Shown here one piece after another: positions 18,450 to 27,499 of a stretch of DNA of 64,000 nucleotides (position 1 is the first letter of the stretch; each line of letters begins with the position of its first letter). The notes under the pieces are model-generated. The model saw nothing but the letters and a program-made list of their open reading frames with translations. It did not search any database and was not told the origin of the DNA. Made by a program: the position numbers and the translations under genes. The stretch is from assembly GCF_018736145.1 (NCBI RefSeq), contig NZ_CP059997.1, positions 9,423,501 through 9,487,500 on the forward strand, read 5' to 3'. The DNA is from Amycolatopsis sp. CA-230715 (GTDB lineage Bacteria; Actinomycetota; Actinomycetes; Mycobacteriales; Pseudonocardiaceae).

Positions 18450-18775
18450 CTCAATACCTTTCCCGCGGCCTTGCCGAGGACCCCGGCGAGGAATGGAAAT
18501 GTACATCGAGCCGGTACCGCGTCAGCTCCGCCGCTTTCAAGATAGCGGCACTTCGACCATTGGCGACAGCGGATCCCGGTCACCCCCAGAAAGGCACGGC
18601 TCCAGAATTCTGGCCACGTCACCCGGAGCGCATTCACTCCCCCGGCCGGGTTACCCCATTTCCGCCGCCCGCCAAACCCAGCCAGCGAATATGTTGTCGT
18701 CGCGAACCAACGGCCGCGCCGCCCGACCGCCGGGTTGTCCAGCAGGTGAATGCGAGGTCAACGCCGACGGCGAAG

Positions 18776-18820
18776 GTGTGAAAAGTGAACTATCGAGGGG
18801 TGTGAATAGTGTGAAAAAAC
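18776..18820. repeat. GTGTGAA direct repeats upstream of the FAAL/PKS operon
   Basis: Three near-copies: GTGTGAAAAGTG at 18776-18787, GTGTGAATAGTG at 18800-18811 and GTGTGAAAAAAC at 18809-18820. They lie in the divergent intergenic region and could be regulator half-sites. No regulator gene is adjacent. Confidence 0.4.
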
Positions 18821-18893
18821 GACTCGTCGGGAACCGGAAAGCGGACGCGTGATTTTTTCCGCCACGGTGTCCCGACTCACAGACAAAGGTATC

Positions 18894-18923
18894 TTGCGCA
18901 GCGAAAAGTACGCCCGGTACTGT
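18894..18923 (+). promoter_or_regulatory. Candidate promoter for the FAAL/PKS operon
   Basis: TTGCGC at 18894-18899 and TACTGT at 18918-18923 are separated by 18 bases, about 155 bases before the ligase start. GTAC repeats flank the spacer. This is a pattern match only. Confidence 0.3.
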
Positions 18924-19078
18924 CCGGACATCTCGCATCGCCGCTGGAATTCCCCTTGGGGCAATGGCCGATTCGGCGCGGCGCGCGCCGATCGGATTTC
19001 CCGCGAGCGCGCGCGTTCGACCCGAGCACAGTTTCACCTCGAGCACAGCGTCGTATCAGTAACAGCGTTGGGAGCGTC

Positions 19079-20809
19079 ATGGCTTACCAAGACACCGTAT
19101 TCTCCACCGGGTTCGGCCCGCTGACCTCGTCACTGGCGAGCCGCTGGGACTCCGACCGGCCCGCGTTCACCTTCGTCGACTACAGCGAGCGGCGTGAGGG
19201 CGTGTCCACCACGCTCAGCTGGGCCGAACTCGACCTGCGCGCCCGCGCGGTCGCCGCCCGCCTCGGCGAGGTGACCACCGCCGGGGAGCGCGTCGCGGTG
19301 CTGTGCCCGCAGAACCTCGACTACGTCGTCGCGTTCTTCGGCGCCCTGTACGCGGGGGTGATCGCGGTTCCGCTGTTCGCCCCCGAGGTGAGCGCGCACG
19401 GCGAGCGGCTCGTCGGGGCGCTCGCGGACAGCGACCCCGAGGTGTGGCTCACCTCGGAATCGGCGGTGGCCGATATCCGCGCCCTGCTCGACGCGCACCC
19501 GGTGCCGCGGCCGAAGCACCTGATCGCGGTGGACACTGTGGACACCGCGCTCGCCGCGCGCTACACCGACGTCGCGGTCGTTCCGGACCAGCCCGCGTAT
19601 CTGCAGTACACCTCCGGCTCGACGAGGAAGCCCGCTGGCGCGGTCATCACGCACCGCGCACTCGCGGCGAACGTCCGCCAGATCGTCGAGGCGTACGGCA
19701 CCGGCGAGGACAGCACGTGCGCCGGATGGCTCCCCTTCTTCCACGACATGGGCCTGCTCCAGCTCATCTGCCTGCCCGCCCACGCGGGCTGCCATTCGGT
19801 GTTCACCACGCCGTTCGCCTTCACCCGCAAGCCGCTGCGCTGGCTGCACCTGATGAGCGGGCGCCGTGACGTGATCACCGCGGCACCCAACTTCGCCTTC
19901 TCCTACACCGCGGCGAAACTGGCGGCGGGTGGCGACACCGAAGGGATCGACCTCAGCGGGGTGCACGCCGCGATCAACGGCAGCGAGCCGGTCCGCGCCG
20001 AGACGATCGACGGGTTCCTTGCCGCGGCGGGGCCGCTGGGCTTCCGCGCCGAGGCGCACCGGCCGTCGTACGGGCTCGCGGAGGCGACCGTGTTCGTCAG
20101 CACCACCGATGCGCGCGCTCCTCGCGTGGCGGTGCTGGACCGGGCGGAGCTCGGTGCCGGGCGCGCGGTCGTGGTCGAACCGGGGCACGACCGGGCGCTG
20201 AGCCTGGTGTCGGCGGGGCGGCCGGTCGGCCAGGAACTGCGCGTCGTCGATCCGGCCACCGGCGCGCCCCTGCCGGACGGCACGGTCGGCGAGATCTGGT
20301 TGCACGGCCCCAACATCGCCGCCGGTTACTGGCGCCAGGCCACGCGTTCGGCGGAGTCCTTCGACGGCACGGTGACCGAAGGCGAACCGCGGTCGGGGTG
20401 GCTGCGCACCGGTGACCTCGGGGTCTGGCACGAGGGCGAGATCTACCTGACCGGCAGGCTCAAGGACCTGATCATCATCGACGGCAAGAACCACTACCCC
20501 CAGGACATCGAAGCGACCGCACAGGAAGCGCACCCGGCACTGCGGCGCGACCGGCTCGCCGTGTTCAGCGTGACCCGCGACGGGCAGGAGGCGCCGGTGG
20601 TGGTCGCCGAGTACTCCAACCACGTCGCCGAGGCGGACCGGAACGTCGAGGAGATCGAGCGCGCCGTCCGCGCGGCCGTCGCCAAGCACCACGACCTGCG
20701 GCTGCACGAGTTCGTCCTGGTGCCGCCGGGAACCGTGCTCCGCACCTCGAGCGGCAAGATCGCCCGCTCGGCCACCCGCTCGCACTACCTGTCCGGAGGC
20801 CTGTCGTGA
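19079..20809 (+). CDS. Fatty-acyl-AMP ligase (FadD32/FAAL-like)
   Basis: 576 residues. The AMP-binding core YLQYTSGSTRKPAGAVITH (near 175), then PFFHDMGLLQ, PSYGLAEATVFVS, GWLRTGDLG and DLIIIDGKNHYPQDIEAT form the adenylating-enzyme series with the FAAL-type features found in FadD32. FAALs activate a fatty acid as acyl-AMP and hand it to a carrier domain rather than CoA. The stop overlaps the PKS start (GTGA), and the PKS begins with an ACP, so this enzyme most likely loads that ACP. ATG 19079 follows GGGAGC. Confidence 0.93.
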   Translation: MAYQDTVFSTGFGPLTSSLASRWDSDRPAFTFVDYSERREGVSTTLSWAELDLRARAVAARLGEVTTAGERVAVLCPQNLDYVVAFFGALYAGVIAVPLFAPEVSAHGERLVGALADSDPEVWLTSESAVADIRALLDAHPVPRPKHLIAVDTVDTALAARYTDVAVVPDQPAYLQYTSGSTRKPAGAVITHRALAANVRQIVEAYGTGEDSTCAGWLPFFHDMGLLQLICLPAHAGCHSVFTTPFAFTRKPLRWLHLMSGRRDVITAAPNFAFSYTAAKLAAGGDTEGIDLSGVHAAINGSEPVRAETIDGFLAAAGPLGFRAEAHRPSYGLAEATVFVSTTDARAPRVAVLDRAELGAGRAVVVEPGHDRALSLVSAGRPVGQELRVVDPATGAPLPDGTVGEIWLHGPNIAAGYWRQATRSAESFDGTVTEGEPRSGWLRTGDLGVWHEGEIYLTGRLKDLIIIDGKNHYPQDIEATAQEAHPALRRDRLAVFSVTRDGQEAPVVVAEYSNHVAEADRNVEEIERAVRAAVAKHHDLRLHEFVLVPPGTVLRTSSGKIARSATRSHYLSGGLS

Positions 20810-23800
20810 ACAGCACGAGACTGCGCCAGTGGCTCACGTCGAGAATCGCCGAGATCTGCGGGATCGTGGAGTCCGATGTGGACGCCGACCGGCCGCTCCA
20901 CGAATACGGTCTCACCTCGCGCGACGCCGTGATGCTCACCGGAGAGCTGGAGGACGAGCTGGACCGCGACCTGCCGACGCAACTGCTGTGGCAGCACCCG
21001 ACGATCACCTCGCTCGCCAACGAACTCGCCGGTGACGGTGACACCTCGATCTCCTCGGCGCTACCGCGACCAACGCCCTCGGCGAACGCCGCCGAGCCGA
21101 TCGCCGTGATCGGTCTCGGGTGCCGCCTGCCCGGTGGCGTCCGGGGCCCCGGCGATTACTGGCGGCTGCTGGTGTCCGCGGAGAACGCGGTCACGCCGCT
21201 GCCGGAAGACCGGTGGGCCCAGTTCGGTCACGACACCCCGGAACAGATCGAGACGCTCGCGAACACCACCCGCTGGGGCGGTTTCCTCGACTCCGTGGCC
21301 GAATTCGACGCCGAGTTCTTCGGCATCACGCCGCGCGAAGCGAGCGCGATGGACCCGCAGCAGCGCCTGCTTCTCGAAGTGGCCTGGGAGGCACTCGAAC
21401 ACGCCGGGGTCGCACCGGAGCGGCTGCGCGGCAGTGCCACGGGGGTGTTCGTCGGGATCAGCGGCAACGAGTACGGCGACCTGACGCTCGGCGACGTCAG
21501 CCGCATCGACGCGTGGAGCGGCACCGGATCCGCGCTGAGCATCGCCGCGAACCGGCTTTCGTACGTGCTCGACCTGCGCGGCCCGAGCGTCGCGGTGGAC
21601 AGCGCGTGCTCGTCGTCGCTGGTCGCGGTGCACCTCGCGATGCAGAGCCTGCGCGCGGGCGAGAGCGAGATCGCGCTCGCCGCGGGGGCGAACCTGCTGC
21701 TGAGCCCCGGCGTCACGGTCACCTTCGACCAGATGGGGATCACCTCCGCCGACGGCCTGTGCAAGCCGTTCGACGCCTCGGCGGACGGAATCGCCCGCGC
21801 GGAGGGCGCCGGGGTCGTCGTGCTCAAGCCGCTGAGCGCCGCCCAGCGCGACGGCGACCGCGTGCTCGCCGTGCTGCGCGGGTCCGCGGTGAACTCCGAC
21901 GGCAGGTCCAACGGGCTGACCGCGCCGAACCCGGCGGCACAGCAGGAACTGCTCCGCACCGCGTACGCGGCCGCGGGAGTCCAACCGTCCGAAGTGGACT
22001 ACGTCGAAGCGCACGGCACGGGCACGCTGCTCGGGGACCCGATCGAGGCGGGCGCGCTGGGCACGGTGCTCGGCGCCGGGCGGCCGACCGAGCGGCCGCT
22101 GCTGCTCGGCTCGGTGAAGTCCAACCTCGGCCACCTCGAAGCGGCGGCCGGGATCGCGGGCCTGATCAAGGTGGTGCTCGCGCTCGCCAACCGGCGCATC
22201 CCGGCGAGCCTGAACTACACCGAACCCAATCCCCGCATCCCGTTCGACGAACTGCGCCTGTCGGTCGTCGCCGAGCAGCGGCCGTGGCCGGTGCACGACC
22301 GCGTCGCGCGCGCCGGGGTCTCCGGGTTCGGTTTCGGCGGCACCAACGCGCACGTCATCGCCGAGCAGGCGCCCGCGGTTCCGTTCGAGGAGGCGGTGTC
22401 GGGTCGTCCCGGTCAGTACCTGCTCACCGGCGCGTCGCCGGAGCGGCTCCGGCGTTCGGCCGCGACGCTCGCCGACTGGCTCGAAGAGTCCGGTGACCGG
22501 ATTCCGCTGCCCGACGTCGAGCACTCCCTCGCCAGGCGCGCGGGTGGCAGGCACCGCGCCGTGGTGACCGCCGGGGACCACCGCGAACTGGTGGACGGGC
22601 TGCGCGCACTGGCGCACCGCACGGCACGGCCGGGGGTGGCCACCGGCCGAACCGGACAGGCGGGTCCGGTGTGGGTGTTTTCCGGGCAGGGCTCGCAGTG
22701 GGCGGGTATGGGGCGACGCCTCCTCGCCACCGAGCCCGCGTTCGCGGCGGCGGTCGACGAAGTCGATGCCGCGTTGCGCGCGGAAGGACAGCCGCTGCGC
22801 CCTGTCCTCGAAGGCGGCACCGAGCCCACCGGTATCGCGGAACTCCAGCCGGTGCTCTTCGGCATGCAGGTGGCGCTCGCCGGGCTGTGGCGGCACTACG
22901 GGGTCGCACCCGCCGCCGTGATCGGCCATTCGCTCGGGGAAATAGCGGCCGCGGTCGTCGCGGGTGCGCTCTCCCTCGCCGACGGCGCGCGGATCGCGGT
23001 GCGGCGGTCGGAACTGCTCGCCACCACCTCCGGGCAGGGGGCGATGGCGCTGCTCGAACTGTCCGCAGTGGACGCCGCGGAGCTGGTCGGCGAGTACCCC
23101 GGCGTCGATGTCGCGGTGTTCCATGCACCCGGACAGACCGTGGTGTCCGGTGTGCCTGGCGAGGTCGCGGCACTGGTGGACCGGGTCGGCGCGCGCGGTC
23201 TGCTGGCGAAGAAGGTCAATGTGGACGTCGCCAGCCATTCGCGGCTGGTGGCACCGGTGGCCGCCGCGCTGGGGCGTGAACTGACCGGCGTCGTGGCGAC
23301 CGAGCCGGTGATCACGGTCTACCCGACCGCCGTCGAACAAGGGACCGCGGCCTTCGACGCGGACTACTGGGTGGCGAACCTGCGTGAACCCGTCCGCTTC
23401 ACCCAGGCCGTCGCGAAGGCGCTCGACGACGGGTACCGTGCGTTCGTCGAGCTGTCGCCGCATCCGGTGCTGCACCACGCGATCACCGAGACCGCGGGCG
23501 ATCGCGAGGTGTCGGTGCTCGGGACCCTTCGCCGCGATGACGACGAGAGCCACCGGTTCCACCTTTCCCTCGGCGCCGCGCTCGCCGCGACCGGCACCCG
23601 GCTGCACACCGCGGGGCGGTTGCTGGACTTGCCCACCACGCCGTGGCTGCACCGCGAGCACTGGGCGCCGAAACCCGCCCCCCGCGCGGCGGGCGGCGCG
23701 CATCCGCTCCTCGGTGTCCACATCGAACTGCCGGAGACCGGCACGCACGTCTGGCAGGCCGATCTCGGCACCGAGCACCGGCCGTGGCTCGCCGACCACC

Positions 23801-26800
23801 GCGTCGGCGGGCGCCCGGTGCTCACCGGCGCCTGCTACGTCGAAATGGCGCTGACGGCGGCGTCGACCGTGCTCGGCCGTCCCCCGCGGTCGTTCGCACT
23901 GCGGGACGTCACCCTGCACCAACCGCTGCCGCTCGCCGAGCACATCCCCGTCACGACCACGTTCACCGAGTCCGACCGCGTCGTCAAGGTGCACACCCGC
24001 GACGAGGACGGCTGGGTCCTGCACTGCGATCTCGTCGTGTCCGATGTGGACACCGCGGCCGCTGAACCGTGGCCGCGGGAGGACGAGCCGACGGCCCCGC
24101 TGCCCGCGAGCGAGCTGTACCAGCGGCTGAGCGCGCTCGGCGTCGACTACGGGCCCACGTTCCGGAGCGTGCTCGACGTACGCACCGGGGACCGCGTCGC
24201 GGCGGCCACCGTGTCGGTGCCCGAATCCGCGCCCGCCGCGGGCTACTTCCTGCACCCGGCCCTGCTCGACGCCTGCCTGCAGGCGTTCGCCGCGGCGTTG
24301 TCCACTGTAGAAGGAAAAGACGGAGACGCTTATCTGCCGATGGCGTTCGGCGCTGTGCGGGTGTTCGGCGCACCGTCCACCGGGGTCACGAGCCAGGTCA
24401 CCATCGCACCGTCCACACCAGACTCCGGTGGCGTGCTCGGCGCGCTGCGGTTGCTCGACACCGACGGCGCCGTCGTGCTCGAAATGACCGACGTGTTCGC
24501 GCGCCGGGTGCGCCGGTCCGAGATCGGCGCGCCGCTGCGGGAAACGCTGCTGGCGCACGAATGGGTCCGCACGGACGCGCCGCAGCCGCGATCGGAGCCG
24601 TCCGTCGCGGTGCTCGCGCCCGCCGGAAACCCGCTCGCCGCCCGTCTGCGCGACCGGGTCGACACCGTCGAAGTCGGTGACGCGCGCGATGTGGTGCTGG
24701 TCCTCGACGATGCCGAGCCCGCCCATCCCGACAGCGGGGTGCGAGCCGTCGAAGCCGCGGCCGACCTGGTTCGCACGGTCGCCGACCACGCCGCGCCACC
24801 CCGGGTCTGGCTGGTCACGTCGTCCGCGGCGACGGTCCTTCCCGGCGAGGCCGGTCGTCCGGGGCTCGCCGCATTGCGCGGTCTGGTGCGCGTGCTCGCC
24901 TTCGAGCATCCCGCGCTCCGCGCGACCTGGATCGATGTCGACGGCGACGACACCGCGCTCGCCGTCGAACTCGCGGGTGGCGCGGCCGACGACGAGGTCG
25001 CGTGGCGTGGTGGACACCGCTACGCCGCACGCCTGGTACCCGCGTCGGCACCCGTCCCGGGAGACCATCCCGTCGTGCGTTCCGACGGCGGTTACGTGAT
25101 CACCGGCGGTCTCGGCGGACTCGGGATCGCGCTCGCGCGCAAGCTGGCCTCGCTCGGCGCCGCCAAGATCGTCCTCAATGGACGGTCGGCGCCGCGGCCG
25201 GAAGTGGTTGCCGCACTGGACGAGTTCGGCGGCTCCGGAACCGTGGTCGAGGTCGTGCTCGGCGACGTCACCGAACCCGGCGTCGCCGAGAAGCTCGTGA
25301 TCGCCGCGTCCGAGGGCGCGGTGGTGCGCGGCGTGGTCCACGCCGCCGCCGTCTTCGACGACCGCACGGTGTCGCGTTTGGACGGATCGACGATCCGGCG
25401 CACCTGGCTCCCGAAGGCGCACGGGGCGTGGCAGTTGCACGAGGCGACCGTGGACGCCGACCTCGACTGGTGGCTCGGATTCTCCTCCGCCACCGCGCTG
25501 CACGGGCTTCCAGGTCAGCCCGCGTACGCCTCGGCCAACGCGTACCTCGACGCCGTGGTCGCGCTGCGGCGGGCGAACGGCCTGCCCGCGGCCACGGTGA
25601 ACTGGGGTACCTGGGCCGAGGTCGGCGCCGCCGCCGGGCTGGACGTGCCGTGGCTGACCCCGATCGATCCGGACGAGGGGCTCGGGTTGATCGAGGAGGT
25701 CCTGGCCTCCGGCGGCGGCGCTGTCGGCGCGGCCCGGTTGAACACCGGCAGGCTCGCGGCGGCCTTCCCGGACCTGCCCCGGCTGCCGTTCTTCTCCGCG
25801 CTGCTCGGCGAACACGCCGAAGCGGCGGAATCGACGGGGTGGGCGGGCCCGGCCGCGCTGGCCGGCCTCTCCCCCGCCGAAGTCCGCGCGCTGGCCGGTT
25901 CGCAACTGCGCGCGAGGATCGCGTCGGTGATGGGGCTGGGCCCCGACGAACTGCCCGACGACGTCCCGCTCACCGGTCTCGGTGTTGACTCGCTGCTCGC
26001 CGTCCGCATCCGCAACGGGCTCCAGCACGACTTCGGTGCCGTGCCCGCCGTTTCACTCCTCCTTCGCGGGGCGAGCCTGGCGGAGGTCCGGGAGTGGCTC
26101 TTCGACGAGTTGGACGTGGCGGAAACGGCTCAGCTGCCGAGCCCGCGGCAGCCCGGCACGGTACGGGTTCCTCCGCGCGACGCGGCGGAACGGTTGGTCG
26201 TCTCGGTGTGGGAGGACGTGCTCGGCGTCCCGGTCGGCGTCACCCAGGACTTCGCGGCCTGCGGCGGCGACGAGTCGGCCGCGGACCGGATCGCGACGCT
26301 GCTGAGCACGCGGGCCGGTGCCGCGTTCGACCGGGCGGCGTTGTTCGACAAGCGGACGCCGGAGCTGATGGCCGAGCTCGTGCGCGCGGCGGCGGTCGCG
26401 ACGACCGGGCCGGTTCGCGTGCTCCGGGAGACCGGCGACGAGACGCCGGTGTTCTTCTTCCACCCCGGTGGCGGGGACACCTCGGTGTTCCGGCAGCTGG
26501 TCGACCAACTGCCGGGGAACATCCCGGCCTACGGCTTCGACCGCGTGGACGGCACCGGAACGGTCGAAGACCGCGTCGAGACCTACCTGCCGGAACTGCG
26601 GCGGCGCCAGCCGTTCGGTCCGTACCGCCTGGTGGGCTGGTCGTTCGGCGGGTTCCTCGCCTTCGAAGCCGCGCAACGGCTCGAAGCCGAGGGCGCGGAG
26701 GTTTCGCTGCTGGGCATGGTCGACCCGATCCTGCCCCTGCCGCAGGAACACGGACTGTCCGAACAGGAGTCGCTGGAACGCCGCTTCGAACGGTTCGGCG

Positions 26801-27237
26801 AGTTCCTCGAAACGAGTTACGGCAAACCGGTCGAACTCCCCTTCGCCGAACTCGCGCGGCTCGACGACGAGGGCCAGGCGGATCTGCTGATCGAGACGAT
26901 CCTCGCCGCGGGCGTCATCGACGAACGCGTGAGCGGGGCGATCCTCGACCACCAGCGCCGGTCGTTCCTGGACGCCCGCCTGCTCGAGCGGTACCGGCCG
27001 TCCGGTTATACCGGGCGAACCGTCTTCTACAGCGCGGAAGTGCCCGTCCCCGGCGGCCTGCGCGACCCGCGGTTCGACCGGACCGATCCCGCCCGCGGCT
27101 GGGACGCGGTCTGCCGGAACCTGGAGGTGGTGACCGTGCCTGGCCACCACCTGTCCCTGCTGGACCCGCCAAACGTCGACGTGATCGCGGCACACCTCGC
27201 CACCGCGTTCTCCGGAACGGGTGCCGAGGTGCGCTGA
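20806..27237 (+). CDS. Type I polyketide synthase: ACP-KS-AT-DH-KR-ACP-carrier-like-TE
   Basis: 2143 residues. In order: loading ACP (about 5-75, YGLTSRDAV); KS (about 95-520, active Cys267 in DSACSSSL, EAHGTGT, SNLGHLEAAAG); AT (about 620-920, GHSLGE, with VASH where malonyl-specific domains have HAFH); DH (about 960-1250, His in LADHRVGG, Asp in HPALLDA, but Thr replaces the usual Pro of the first motif); KR (about 1427-1640, GGLGGLG, catalytic Ser/Tyr in FSSATA and PAYASAN); ACP (about 1697-1765, GLGVDSLLA); a carrier-like segment (about 1790-1865, CGGDESAA); thioesterase (about 1875-2140, GWSFGG). GTG 20806 overlaps the FAAL stop. The ends resemble mycobacterial Pks13, but DH and KR are added. 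The product is probably a reduced, acyl-primed lipid. Confidence 0.93.
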   Translation: MNSTRLRQWLTSRIAEICGIVESDVDADRPLHEYGLTSRDAVMLTGELEDELDRDLPTQLLWQHPTITSLANELAGDGDTSISSALPRPTPSANAAEPIAVIGLGCRLPGGVRGPGDYWRLLVSAENAVTPLPEDRWAQFGHDTPEQIETLANTTRWGGFLDSVAEFDAEFFGITPREASAMDPQQRLLLEVAWEALEHAGVAPERLRGSATGVFVGISGNEYGDLTLGDVSRIDAWSGTGSALSIAANRLSYVLDLRGPSVAVDSACSSSLVAVHLAMQSLRAGESEIALAAGANLLLSPGVTVTFDQMGITSADGLCKPFDASADGIARAEGAGVVVLKPLSAAQRDGDRVLAVLRGSAVNSDGRSNGLTAPNPAAQQELLRTAYAAAGVQPSEVDYVEAHGTGTLLGDPIEAGALGTVLGAGRPTERPLLLGSVKSNLGHLEAAAGIAGLIKVVLALANRRIPASLNYTEPNPRIPFDELRLSVVAEQRPWPVHDRVARAGVSGFGFGGTNAHVIAEQAPAVPFEEAVSGRPGQYLLTGASPERLRRSAATLADWLEESGDRIPLPDVEHSLARRAGGRHRAVVTAGDHRELVDGLRALAHRTARPGVATGRTGQAGPVWVFSGQGSQWAGMGRRLLATEPAFAAAVDEVDAALRAEGQPLRPVLEGGTEPTGIAELQPVLFGMQVALAGLWRHYGVAPAAVIGHSLGEIAAAVVAGALSLADGARIAVRRSELLATTSGQGAMALLELSAVDAAELVGEYPGVDVAVFHAPGQTVVSGVPGEVAALVDRVGARGLLAKKVNVDVASHSRLVAPVAAALGRELTGVVATEPVITVYPTAVEQGTAAFDADYWVANLREPVRFTQAVAKALDDGYRAFVELSPHPVLHHAITETAGDREVSVLGTLRRDDDESHRFHLSLGAALAATGTRLHTAGRLLDLPTTPWLHREHWAPKPAPRAAGGAHPLLGVHIELPETGTHVWQADLGTEHRPWLADHRVGGRPVLTGACYVEMALTAASTVLGRPPRSFALRDVTLHQPLPLAEHIPVTTTFTESDRVVKVHTRDEDGWVLHCDLVVSDVDTAAAEPWPREDEPTAPLPASELYQRLSALGVDYGPTFRSVLDVRTGDRVAAATVSVPESAPAAGYFLHPALLDACLQAFAAALSTVEGKDGDAYLPMAFGAVRVFGAPSTGVTSQVTIAPSTPDSGGVLGALRLLDTDGAVVLEMTDVFARRVRRSEIGAPLRETLLAHEWVRTDAPQPRSEPSVAVLAPAGNPLAARLRDRVDTVEVGDARDVVLVLDDAEPAHPDSGVRAVEAAADLVRTVADHAAPPRVWLVTSSAATVLPGEAGRPGLAALRGLVRVLAFEHPALRATWIDVDGDDTALAVELAGGAADDEVAWRGGHRYAARLVPASAPVPGDHPVVRSDGGYVITGGLGGLGIALARKLASLGAAKIVLNGRSAPRPEVVAALDEFGGSGTVVEVVLGDVTEPGVAEKLVIAASEGAVVRGVVHAAAVFDDRTVSRLDGSTIRRTWLPKAHGAWQLHEATVDADLDWWLGFSSATALHGLPGQPAYASANAYLDAVVALRRANGLPAATVNWGTWAEVGAAAGLDVPWLTPIDPDEGLGLIEEVLASGGGAVGAARLNTGRLAAAFPDLPRLPFFSALLGEHAEAAESTGWAGPAALAGLSPAEVRALAGSQLRARIASVMGLGPDELPDDVPLTGLGVDSLLAVRIRNGLQHDFGAVPAVSLLLRGASLAEVREWLFDELDVAETAQLPSPRQPGTVRVPPRDAAERLVVSVWEDVLGVPVGVTQDFAACGGDESAADRIATLLSTRAGAAFDRAALFDKRTPELMAELVRAAAVATTGPVRVLRETGDETPVFFFHPGGGDTSVFRQLVDQLPGNIPAYGFDRVDGTGTVEDRVETYLPELRRRQPFGPYRLVGWSFGGFLAFEAAQRLEAEGAEVSLLGMVDPILPLPQEHGLSEQESLERRFERFGEFLETSYGKPVELPFAELARLDDEGQADLLIETILAAGVIDERVSGAILDHQRRSFLDARLLERYRPSGYTGRTVFYSAEVPVPGGLRDPRFDRTDPARGWDAVCRNLEVVTVPGHHLSLLDPPNVDVIAAHLATAFSGTGAEVR

Positions 27238-27242
27238 GCCCA

Positions 27243-27288
27243 CCGGCCACAGTGGACGGTTCGTCCACTGTGGCCGGTCCGGTTTTTC
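27243..27288 (+). terminator. Strong intrinsic terminator after the PKS
   Basis: A perfect 15-base stem (CCGGCCACAGTGGAC with its complement) and GGTTC loop occupy 27243-27277, followed by a T5 run at 27283-27287. It starts five bases after the PKS stop, so the FAAL/PKS unit ends here. Confidence 0.9.
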
Positions 27289-27447
27289 ACCCTTGAACCT
27301 CACGTGACGGGAGGTCTTAGCCTGGTCCTCGGGCACGGGTCGATTCGCGACCGCGTCCCGAAGGGGGCCTGCCGATGGCCGGGTTCCCGCGGGCGGACAG
27401 CAGATGCGGCTCGTTCCCGGCAGGCTCCAGCTCGCCGCCGAGCCGGT

Positions 27448-27499
27448 GCCCCGAAAGCGGCTTTCGGGGCGCTGGATTCCCTGAAGGTCACTTTCAGGG
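27448..27499. repeat. Dispersed palindromic repeat, short copy
   Basis: GCCCCGAAAG-CGG-CTTTCGGGGC (27448-27470) is a perfect 10-base-arm hairpin, followed by GCTGGATT and a second imperfect palindrome CCCTGAA...TTCAGGG at 27479-27499. The spacer and second palindrome match the copy near 60590. The flavin reductase stop codon lies inside the second palindrome, so it could end that transcript. Confidence 0.7.

Larger units (their letters stand above)
18450..19078. other. Long divergent control region upstream of the FAAL/PKS operon
   Basis: 629 bases without a convincing gene. A less GC-rich part at 18776-18930 carries GTGTGAA-type direct repeats and a possible promoter, listed separately. A 24-codon frame at 18778-18852 is open but lacks supporting evidence. 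GGGAGC just before 19079 is the ribosome site for the ligase. Confidence 0.5.

Noticed and set aside
18778..18852. A 24-residue basic peptide frame upstream of the FAAL gene
   Set aside because: It overlaps the GTGTGAA repeats, has no clear ribosome site and no way to judge conservation here.
21061..26028. A very long minus-strand open frame opposite the PKS
   Set aside because: It is antisense to a clear multi-domain PKS, has Arg/Gly/Ala-rich low-complexity composition and no family motifs. High GC alone keeps such frames open.
20806..27237. Calling the PKS a true mycolate synthase (Pks13)
   Set aside because: The added DH and KR domains and the absence of an adjacent AccD4-type carboxylase gene or mycolyl-transferase genes argue against mycolate synthesis.
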